DNA of 19,940 nucleotides, from NCBI GenBank assembly GCA_003566795.1, contig PXBU01000202.1:1-19940 (forward strand), read 5' to 3'. The position numbers and the translations under genes were made by a program. This document shows, piece after piece, positions 14,546 to 19,940 of the stretch (its first letter is position 1; each line of letters starts with the position of its first letter). A model generated the notes under the pieces. It was not told where the DNA came from. It did no database searches and saw only the letters and a program-made list of their open reading frames with translations. This stretch comes from Puniceicoccaceae bacterium. GTDB taxonomy: Bacteria; Verrucomicrobiota; Verrucomicrobiia; Opitutales; Coraliomargaritaceae.

Positions 14546-15082
14546 ATGAGCAGAATTGGTAAACTTCCTATCCCCATCCTCGACAAGGCGACTGTCGCCG
14601 TTGACGGTCAAACCGTCCGCGTTGAAGGGCCCAAAGGTAAACTTGAAAAGACTTTCGACAAAGCCGTTAAGATTGAACTGACTGAGGGCGAAATCCGGGT
14701 GACTCCCGCCAGCACCAGCCCCCACGCCCGTGCCATGTTTGGCACCGCACGGTCGATCATTAATAATATGGTGATCGGCGTGGTGGAAGGCTATAAGAAA
14801 GAGCTGGAGCTGAAAGGCGTCGGCTTTCGCGGAGCGCTGAAGGGTGATATCCTGGATATGTCGCTCGGCAAATCGCACCCCTGCCTGATTAAGATTCCGC
14901 AGGAGATCACGATTACCGTAAAGGATAACACGAAAATTACGATTGAGGGTGCCGACAAACAAGTGGTCGGTGAAATCGCCGCCTCCATCTACGCATTCTA
15001 TCCAGCGGAACCTTACAAGGGTAAGGGTGTGCATATCGTCGGCAAGTATGTCCGCCGCAAGGAAGGTAAGAAGTCTGCTTAA
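14546..15082 (+). CDS. rplF: 50S ribosomal protein L6
   Basis: 178 aa from the ATG at 14546, supported by an AAAGGTA SD a few bases upstream. The frame is open back to 14480, but that would overlap rpsH and break the standard MSRIGKLPIPI start. L6 lies near the factor-binding site of the 50S subunit. Landmarks are VEGPKGKLEKTF, the duplicated alpha/beta domain boundary around KKELELKGVGFRG, and the C-terminal EPYKGKGVHIVGKYVRRKEGK signature. rplR follows after 20 nt. Confidence 0.98.
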   Translation: MSRIGKLPIPILDKATVAVDGQTVRVEGPKGKLEKTFDKAVKIELTEGEIRVTPASTSPHARAMFGTARSIINNMVIGVVEGYKKELELKGVGFRGALKGDILDMSLGKSHPCLIKIPQEITITVKDNTKITIEGADKQVVGEIAASIYAFYPAEPYKGKGVHIVGKYVRRKEGKKSA

Positions 15083-15102
15083 TTATCAGCTGAGACCTAG
15101 TT

Positions 15103-15459
15103 ATGAAACTTCAGAAGAAACAATCTCTCGCACAGAAGCGCCGCTGGCGTATTCGCAAAAAAGTTCAGGGCAGCGCGGAGCGTCCCCGTCTCTCCGTGCA
15201 CTTTTCGAACAAACACATCTACGCGCAATGCATTGATGACGTTAAGGGCCATACTATGGCCTACGTCTCCTCGCTGGACGGGAAGGATACCGCATTAAAG
15301 GCTAACAATGAAGGTGCCGTCGTGCTGGGTAAGGCGCTCGCCGAAAAAGCCAAAGCCGCCGGTATTGAGAGTGTCGTTTTTGACCGTGGTGGCCGCCGCT
15401 ACCATGGTTGTGTCAAGTCATTTGCCGAAGCCGCCCGTGAAGGTGGACTCCAATTCTAA
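15103..15459 (+). CDS. rplR: 50S ribosomal protein L18
   Basis: 118 aa (117 in E. coli), a 5S rRNA-binding protein of the central protuberance. It starts with a basic tail (KLQKKQSLAQKRRWRIRKKV). It continues RPRLSVHFSNKHIYAQCIDD and ends with the strongly conserved VFDRGGRRYHGCVKSFAEAA and REGGLQF. No SD is seen immediately before the ATG. The rpsE ATG follows 6 nt after the stop. Confidence 0.98.
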   Translation: MKLQKKQSLAQKRRWRIRKKVQGSAERPRLSVHFSNKHIYAQCIDDVKGHTMAYVSSLDGKDTALKANNEGAVVLGKALAEKAKAAGIESVVFDRGGRRYHGCVKSFAEAAREGGLQF

Positions 15460-15465
15460 GAATCC

Positions 15466-15993
15466 ATGAGCACAAATAAAAGATCATTTGCCCCGGCTGA
15501 CCAAGCTGAAGAAGCACCCGAATACGTCGAGAAAGTCGTACACATTAACCGCTGCGCCAAAGTCGTGAAGGGTGGCCGCCGTTTCAGCTTCTCTGCGCTC
15601 GTTGTCGTTGGTAATCAAAAAGGTGAGGTCGGCGTCGGTTACGGTAAGGCCAAGGAAGTGCCCGAGTGCATTCGCAAGGGCACCGAGCAAGCCAAGAAGA
15701 ACCTGGTTAAGATCAATCTCCGGGGCGACACCATTCCCCACCACGTGTTGGGCGAAGCCGATGGTGGCAAGGTTCTCTTGCGCCCGGCCTCTGACGGAAC
15801 GGGTGTCATCGCCGGTGGCGGCTGCCGCGCAGTCCTGGAGTCCGTGGGCATTAAAAACATCCTCTCCAAGTCACTTGGCTCAAATAACCATCTGGCGATG
15901 GTGAAGGCCACCATGGCCGGGTTACAGCAACTCCGCTCCAATGAGCAAATTCAAAACGTCCGCTTTGGCGACAAAGTCACTGCCGAAGCTTAA
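15466..15993 (+). CDS. rpsE: 30S ribosomal protein S5
   Basis: 175 aa (167 in E. coli). S5 is part of the mRNA entry site and affects decoding accuracy. The dsRBD-like N-terminal domain contains EKVVHINRCAKVVKGGRRF, SALVVVGNQKGEVGVGYGKA and KEVPECIRKG. The C-terminal domain has RPASDGTGVIAGGGCRAVLE and SLGSNNHLAMVKATMAGL. No SD is near the ATG. rpmD (L30), which normally follows rpsE, is missing: rplO starts 12 nt after this stop. Confidence 0.98.
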   Translation: MSTNKRSFAPADQAEEAPEYVEKVVHINRCAKVVKGGRRFSFSALVVVGNQKGEVGVGYGKAKEVPECIRKGTEQAKKNLVKINLRGDTIPHHVLGEADGGKVLLRPASDGTGVIAGGGCRAVLESVGIKNILSKSLGSNNHLAMVKATMAGLQQLRSNEQIQNVRFGDKVTAEA

Positions 15994-16005
15994 GCCAGCA
16001 ATCCT

Positions 16006-16497
16006 ATGAATCTACAAAGCATCCCTACCATCAAAGGTGCCACTCACCCTACCAAGCGTCTTGGACGCGGCGAGGGTAGCGGGCACGGTAAGACCTCGGG
16101 CAAGGGCCACAAAGGACAAAAAGCACGCTCCGGTGGCGGTATCCGCATTGGTTTCGAGGGCGGTCAAATGCCCTTGTATCGCAAGCTTCCCCGCCGTGGC
16201 TTCAATAATCATAACTTCCGCACCACCTACCAAACGGTGAATGTGGGCGATCTCGACCGCATCGAAGGTGAAATCGTCAACCGCGAGTCGCTGATCAAAG
16301 CGGGTCTTGTTCGCGATAACGCTCAGGGCGTCAAGCTCCTCGGCGACGGTGAGGTGTCCCAAGCATTCTCGGTCGAAGTGGATAAAGTTTCCGGCTCAGC
16401 TAAAACAAAAATCGAGGCTGCCGGTGGCAAGCTGCTCGATGTTGCGTCTGCATCTGAGGACGCAGCGACACAGACTGAGACAAAGAAAGATGCATAG
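16006..16497 (+). CDS. rplO: 50S ribosomal protein L15
   Basis: 163 aa (144 in E. coli). L15 helps late 50S assembly. The Gly/Arg/Lys-rich N-terminal part is typical: KRLGRGEGSGHGKTSGKGHK, GQKARSGGG and FEGGQMPLYRKLPRRGF. The globular part ends with the conserved VDKVSGSAKTKIEAAGGK. After it comes an extra tail of roughly 20 residues (ASASEDAATQTETKKDA), acidic and low in complexity. No SD is seen. It directly follows rpsE because L30 is absent. A hairpin lies between this stop and secY. Confidence 0.97.
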   Translation: MNLQSIPTIKGATHPTKRLGRGEGSGHGKTSGKGHKGQKARSGGGIRIGFEGGQMPLYRKLPRRGFNNHNFRTTYQTVNVGDLDRIEGEIVNRESLIKAGLVRDNAQGVKLLGDGEVSQAFSVEVDKVSGSAKTKIEAAGGKLLDVASASEDAATQTETKKDA

Positions 16498-16498
16498 A

Positions 16499-16516
16499 CC
16501 GGTTCATTTGAACCGG
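16499..16516 (+). promoter_or_regulatory. Hairpin between rplO and secY
   Basis: CCGGTTC (16499-16505) pairs with GAACCGG (16510-16516) around a 4-nt loop (ATTT), starting 2 nt after the rplO stop. A possible SD (AAGGG, 16521-16525) for secY follows. No T-run is present, so processing or translational control fits better than termination. The stem shares the CCGGTT/AACCGG core with the hairpin before rplE. Confidence 0.45.
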
Positions 16517-16534
16517 CGGTAAGGGCTATCACAA

Positions 16535-18049
16535 ATGCTTTCTGCTTTTACAAATTCCCTTAAGATCCCCGAGCTGCGTCAGAAGATTTTCTTCACTCTG
16601 GCGCTGCTTTTTATTGCGCGTGTGGGTGCCAATATTCCCTTGCCGGGGATGAACATCGAACCGATCCAGGATTTCTTTTCGGATCAGGCTGGTGCCGGTG
16701 GCGGATTGGTCGGTTTCTACAACATGTTTACTGGCGGTGCGCTGCTCAATGGCGCGGTCTTTGCGCTGGGGATCATGCCCTACATCAGTGCATCGATTAT
16801 CATGCAACTGGTGGGTGCGGTTTTTCCGACGATTGCCCGCTTGCAGCAGGAGGGGGATGTCGGACGCCAAAAGATCAATCAATATACCCGCTATCTGACG
16901 ATCGGGATCTGCCTGGTGCAGGGCTTGCTGCTGCTCGTGGCGCTCTCGACGAATCCCGCCAGCCTGATCGGCCAGGGTTTCAGTGCGGCGGAATATGGTG
17001 AGATCGTGATCGCCTCACAGGTGCCGTTTCTAATCACCGGCACCATTTTCCTGATCGCTGGCACCATGATTTTGGTGTGGTTGGGGGAGCAGATTACCCA
17101 AAAAGGGATTGGCAACGGAATCTCCTTGTTGATCACCGTCAGTATTATCTCCGGGCTCCCCGGTGCGGTGGCGGCCGCGTATCAAATGTTTGTCGCCCCA
17201 GTGGGTGCTGAAGGTGTTTCATTGGGTGTGCCCGAGGGTGTGCTGATGTTCGCACTGCTGTTCGCGGTGACTGCGGGCCTGGTCGCCATTACTCAGTCAC
17301 AGCGCAAAATTCCGGTGCAATATGCCAAGCGTGTGGTCGGACGGAAAGTCTACGGGGGGCAGAGTTCCTTCCTCCCGCTTAAGGTGAATTACGCGGGTGT
17401 GATGCCGGTTATTTTCGCCAGTGCCATCCTGATGTTCCCGGCGCAGATCCTCGCCTACCTGGGTTCGGCGACCGGCATGCGCTTCTTTAACGACTTTGCA
17501 GACTCGATTGCCCACGGGCGTCCCGCCTACTATATCATCTTTGGTCTTTTGATTCTTATCTTTAGCTATTTCTGGGTGTCGATGATGTTCAAGCCGATTC
17601 AAATTGCGGATGACTTGAAGAAGAACGGCGGTTACATTCCCGGTGTGCGTCCGGGCGAGCCGACCGCCAAGTTCCTGGATCATATCATGACGCGCCTCAC
17701 CTTGTTTGGTGCCATGTCGCTGACCCTGATTGCACTCTTCCCGGATATTCTTCTCTTTGCTTATAACGTCCCCTTCAGTGTCGCGCTCTTTTTCGGCGGC
17801 ACAGGGATGCTGATTACGGTGGGTGTTCTGTTGGACACGATGCGCCAGATTGAGACCTACTTGCTGCAGCGTCACTACGATGGCTTCCTGAAAAAGGGTA
17901 AGATTCGTGGCCGCTCCGCCGCCCGCACCAAGCAGATTGTCGATACTGCCGGACTGCAGGATTTCTGGACCGCCTGGCGTCCGCTTTTGTTTATCGCAGT
18001 CGGGCTATTCGTATTAGGTATCATTTCCTGGTTCCTTAATCTTGGCTAG
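16535..18049 (+). CDS. secY: Protein translocase subunit SecY, with an extra C-terminal helix
   Basis: 504 aa, against about 440 in E. coli. SecY forms the protein-conducting channel of the inner membrane with SecE and SecG. The ten-helix core is seen, with IPELRQKIFFTLALLFIARVG (TM1), the plug and TM2 region FYNMFTGGALLNGAVFALGIMPYISASIIMQL, and SQRKIPVQYAKRVVGRKVYGG (255-275) in the cytoplasmic loop. GGYIPGVRPGEPTAKFLD (365-382) is also present. The usual end lies near GKIRGR (455-460). Here it continues for 44 residues, including a hydrophobic segment (PLLFIAVGLFVLGIISWFLN, 483-502) that looks like an eleventh helix. An AAGGG SD candidate precedes the ATG. Confidence 0.97.
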   Translation: MLSAFTNSLKIPELRQKIFFTLALLFIARVGANIPLPGMNIEPIQDFFSDQAGAGGGLVGFYNMFTGGALLNGAVFALGIMPYISASIIMQLVGAVFPTIARLQQEGDVGRQKINQYTRYLTIGICLVQGLLLLVALSTNPASLIGQGFSAAEYGEIVIASQVPFLITGTIFLIAGTMILVWLGEQITQKGIGNGISLLITVSIISGLPGAVAAAYQMFVAPVGAEGVSLGVPEGVLMFALLFAVTAGLVAITQSQRKIPVQYAKRVVGRKVYGGQSSFLPLKVNYAGVMPVIFASAILMFPAQILAYLGSATGMRFFNDFADSIAHGRPAYYIIFGLLILIFSYFWVSMMFKPIQIADDLKKNGGYIPGVRPGEPTAKFLDHIMTRLTLFGAMSLTLIALFPDILLFAYNVPFSVALFFGGTGMLITVGVLLDTMRQIETYLLQRHYDGFLKKGKIRGRSAARTKQIVDTAGLQDFWTAWRPLLFIAVGLFVLGIISWFLNLG

Positions 18050-18151
18050 CCCCTTGCCGTCAGCTTCTCTTTTTTTTGAAGTCGTTCCTCTTTGAGGCGC
18101 ACGCTTCATTCCTCATTCGTTCTTTGATTCACCTTTCTGCCACGCCAAGCG

Positions 18152-18919
18152 ATGAAATACATTCGTTCCGACGAAGAAATTCAGTCGATCCGTGAAGCCT
18201 GCCAAATCGCGGCCACCGTCCTCAAGACCATGGTTGCCGCGACCGAAGCCGGAGTGACCACCTACGACCTGGACCAACTCGGACGAAAACATATCGAATC
18301 GCTGGGTGCCCGGAGTGCCTGCTTTAACTATCGCTCGGGTAAGCAGATCTTTCCTGCTTATACCTGCATATCGTTAAACGACGAAATTGTGCACGGGATT
18401 GGGAGCATGCGCCGCACGGTGCAGCCGGGCGACCTGGTTTCGCTGGATGTGGTCGTCGACTATCGCGGTTACATCGGCGACAATGCCGTCACGCTTCCGA
18501 TTGAGCCAGTCGCGCCGCAAAATGCCGATTTGATCGCTGCGACCCGTGCCGCGCTCGAATATGCCATCACCTTTGCGCGCGCGGGCAACCGGGTAGGGGA
18601 TATCTCCCACGCGGTGCAACGCACTATCAAGCCTTATGGCTACGGTATTGTCCGCGATTTTGTGGGGCACGGTGTCGGCAAGACCATGCACGAGCCACCC
18701 CAAATCCCAAATTTTGGACGCCGGGGTAGTGGTGCGCTGCTCAAGCCCGGCATGGCACTCGCCATTGAGCCGATGATTAATCTCGGCACCGGTAAGGTGA
18801 AAATGCTCCCAGATGGGTGGACTGCTGTCACCCGCGACGGTAAAACATCCGCCCACTTCGAGCACACCGTTCTCGTTACCAACGGAGAACCAGAAATTTT
18901 AACAATTCCAAAAAAATAA
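18152..18919 (+). CDS. map: Type I methionine aminopeptidase
   Basis: 255 aa, single-domain type Ia. It removes the initiator Met from new proteins. All five metal ligands are visible: Asp99 and Asp110 (SLDVVVDYRGYIGD), His173 (VGHGVG), Glu206 (AIEPM) and Glu237 (HFEHTV). The active-site histidines His81 (NDEIVHG) and His180 (KTMHEPP) are also present. Each is two residues later than in the E. coli enzyme. There is no N-terminal SH3-binding or zinc-finger extension. No SD is seen. Map often follows secY-adk in bacteria; adk is missing here. The 102-nt gap after secY may hold its own promoter, but none is clear. Confidence 0.97.
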   Translation: MKYIRSDEEIQSIREACQIAATVLKTMVAATEAGVTTYDLDQLGRKHIESLGARSACFNYRSGKQIFPAYTCISLNDEIVHGIGSMRRTVQPGDLVSLDVVVDYRGYIGDNAVTLPIEPVAPQNADLIAATRAALEYAITFARAGNRVGDISHAVQRTIKPYGYGIVRDFVGHGVGKTMHEPPQIPNFGRRGSGALLKPGMALAIEPMINLGTGKVKMLPDGWTAVTRDGKTSAHFEHTVLVTNGEPEILTIPKK

Positions 18920-18958
18920 CTTTTCAAAAACATTTAACCTGCTATTTTCTATCGCTTT

Positions 18959-18974
18959 CCCGTAATTCTGCGGG
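18959..18974 (+). promoter_or_regulatory. Small hairpin in the map-rpsM gap
   Basis: CCCG (18959-18962) pairs with CGGG (18971-18974), with a T-G and an A-T pair continuing inward around an ATTC loop. It lies 17 nt before the rpsM ATG in a 72-nt gap. In E. coli the alpha operon leader before rpsM carries the S4-binding pseudoknot; there is not enough here to claim the same. Confidence 0.25.
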
Positions 18975-18991
18975 CTAAACCATCTTTTATT

Positions 18992-19354
18992 ATGCCACGT
19001 ATCCTTGGAGTCGATATACCTGCCAACAAGAAGTTAGAATACTCGCTTCGCTATGTTTATGGCATCGGGCCAACCCGCGCGAAAACCATCGTCGCTAAGT
19101 CTGGTTTCGATCCTGATCGCCGCGCCGGTGAACTCAGCGAAGAAGAAGTCAATCAGCTCGCGTCGATCATTGCGGACAAGCAATATATTTGTGAGGGTGA
19201 CTTGCGCCGTGAGCGCACCGCCAACCTGAAGCGCCTTTCGGCTATTCGCAGTGTGCGTGGTATGCGTCACATGCGCGGCTTGCCAGTTCGTGGTCAACGC
19301 ACCAAAACCAATGCCCGCACCCGTAAAGGGGCCGTGAAGCCAGTTCGCAAATAA
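18992..19354 (+). CDS. rpsM: 30S ribosomal protein S13
   Basis: 120 aa (118 in E. coli). S13 lies in the 30S head, bridges to L5 and touches the P-site tRNA through its basic tail. It starts MPRILGVDIPANKKLEYSL and has the helix-turn-helix-like YVYGIGPTRAKTIV. The C-terminal signature is RGLPVRGQRTKTNARTRKG with the tail AVKPVRK. No SD precedes the ATG. It opens the alpha-type section. infA and rpmJ, often found before it, are absent. rpsK follows after 24 nt. Confidence 0.98.
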   Translation: MPRILGVDIPANKKLEYSLRYVYGIGPTRAKTIVAKSGFDPDRRAGELSEEEVNQLASIIADKQYICEGDLRRERTANLKRLSAIRSVRGMRHMRGLPVRGQRTKTNARTRKGAVKPVRK

Positions 19355-19378
19355 TTGCGCACCAACCAGCTATTTCCT

Positions 19379-19909
19379 ATGAGCGAAGAAGAAATTAAAG
19401 CATCTGAAGCAGACGAAAAGGTCGCCGTTGAGGCGTCGACTGAAGCCGCAGCGTCCAAACCCGAAGAGGTGGCCGAGCCCAAGAAGAAGGAGGAAACCGC
19501 CGAGGATTTGCTGAAGAGCGAACTCGATGGCGTGAAGATCCGCCGTGCCAAGGGCAGTAAAAACATCACCTCCGGGGTGGTCAATGTGCTCGCCACTTTC
19601 AACAACACCAAGGTTACCTTTACCGATGCCCGGGGCAATGTCATCTCATGGTCCAGTGCCGGTAAGTGCAATTTCCGCGGTTCGCGCAAATCCACCGCCT
19701 ACGCAGCACAAGTCGTTACCCAGGATGCCGGCCGCACCGCCATCTCGCACGGCATGAAGGAAGTGGTTGTGAAGCTCAAGGGGCCGGGTATGGGTCGCGA
19801 CTCTGCCGTGCGTGCGCTTCAATCTCTTGGAATGATTGTGACCGAAATCGTGGATGTGACTCCGGTCCCCCACAACGGTTGCCGCGCTCCAAAACGTCGT
19901 CGCGTCTAA
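19379..19909 (+). CDS. rpsK: 30S ribosomal protein S11 with an acidic N-terminal extension
   Basis: 176 aa from the ATG at 19379; an upstream in-frame TTG at 19355 is unlikely. E. coli S11 has 129 residues. The conserved core starts near residue 54 (RRAKGSKNITSGVVN) and contains FNNTKVTFTDARGN, FRGSRKSTAYAAQV and KGPGMGRDSAVRAL. It ends with TEIVDVTPVPHNGCRAPKRR. Compared with E. coli there are about 45 extra residues at the front, built mostly of Glu, Ala, Lys and Ser (ASEADEKVAVEASTEAAAS, EPKKKEETAEDLL). S11 sits on the 30S platform near the mRNA exit. No SD is visible. The alpha operon presumably continues with rpsD and rpoA beyond the window, which leaves 31 nt with no further signal. Confidence 0.97.
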   Translation: MSEEEIKASEADEKVAVEASTEAAASKPEEVAEPKKKEETAEDLLKSELDGVKIRRAKGSKNITSGVVNVLATFNNTKVTFTDARGNVISWSSAGKCNFRGSRKSTAYAAQVVTQDAGRTAISHGMKEVVVKLKGPGMGRDSAVRALQSLGMIVTEIVDVTPVPHNGCRAPKRRRV

Positions 19910-19940
19910 GCTGACTCTGCCAGCCAGACGTATTTTCACA

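Noticed and set aside
18050..18151. Terminator or promoter in the secY-map gap (T8 run at about 18070-18077, CCTC/GAGG pair)
   Set aside because: The T-run is not preceded by a stable stem and the 4-bp hairpin is too weak; no good -35/-10 pair was found.

Overview
The window is a bacterial chromosome segment of fairly high GC (estimated by eye). It is dominated by one long plus-strand ribosomal-protein cluster (about 7.28-19.91 kb), preceded by accessory genes. The r-protein sequences, a DUF6288-type PDZ/HEAT protein, an S10 cluster without rpsJ and a spc cluster without rpmD suggest the PVC superphylum. Verrucomicrobiota near Opitutales/Puniceicoccales is most likely. This placement is inference from family resemblance, not from a search.

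Left region (1-7026): a minus-strand gene is cut by the left edge (1-65). An 85-bp REPIN-like element (158-242) follows, built from two inverted GTAG-hairpin units. Three minus-strand genes come next: a large exported PDZ/alpha-barrel/HEAT protein (292-2706), an alpha/beta hydrolase (2885-3541) and a TetR regulator (3655-4230). A 29-codon reading frame without a start codon lies between the last two and looks like the broken tail of a lost gene. The TetR gene is divergent from a 906-aa DUF2339 multi-pass membrane protein (4306-7026). The shared gap carries two copies of a TTGAACANTGTTCAA-type palindrome, the likely TetR operators.

Right region (7027-19940): a 253-nt leader holds a bulged stem-loop just before rplC. 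The cluster then runs rplC-rplD-rplW-rplB-rpsS-[secreted small protein]-rplV-rpsC-rplP-rpmC-rpsQ-rplN-rplX-rplE-rpsN-rpsH-rplF-rplR-rpsE-rplO-secY-map-rpsM-rpsK and continues past the right edge. It combines the S10, spc and alpha operons of E. coli in the classic order, but rpsJ, rpmD, adk, infA and rpmJ are absent from their usual places. Internal gaps that may carry control signals are rplX-rplE (100 nt, two hairpins), rplO-secY (37 nt, one hairpin), secY-map (102 nt) and map-rpsM (72 nt).

The most unusual content is a signal-peptide-bearing 122-aa protein gene set tightly between rpsS and rplV. Others are a SecY with a predicted extra C-terminal membrane helix, an S11 with an acidic N-terminal extension of roughly 45 residues, and a mix of Shine-Dalgarno-led and SD-less starts within one r-protein operon. 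No tRNA, rRNA, CRISPR array or insertion sequence with a transposase was seen.
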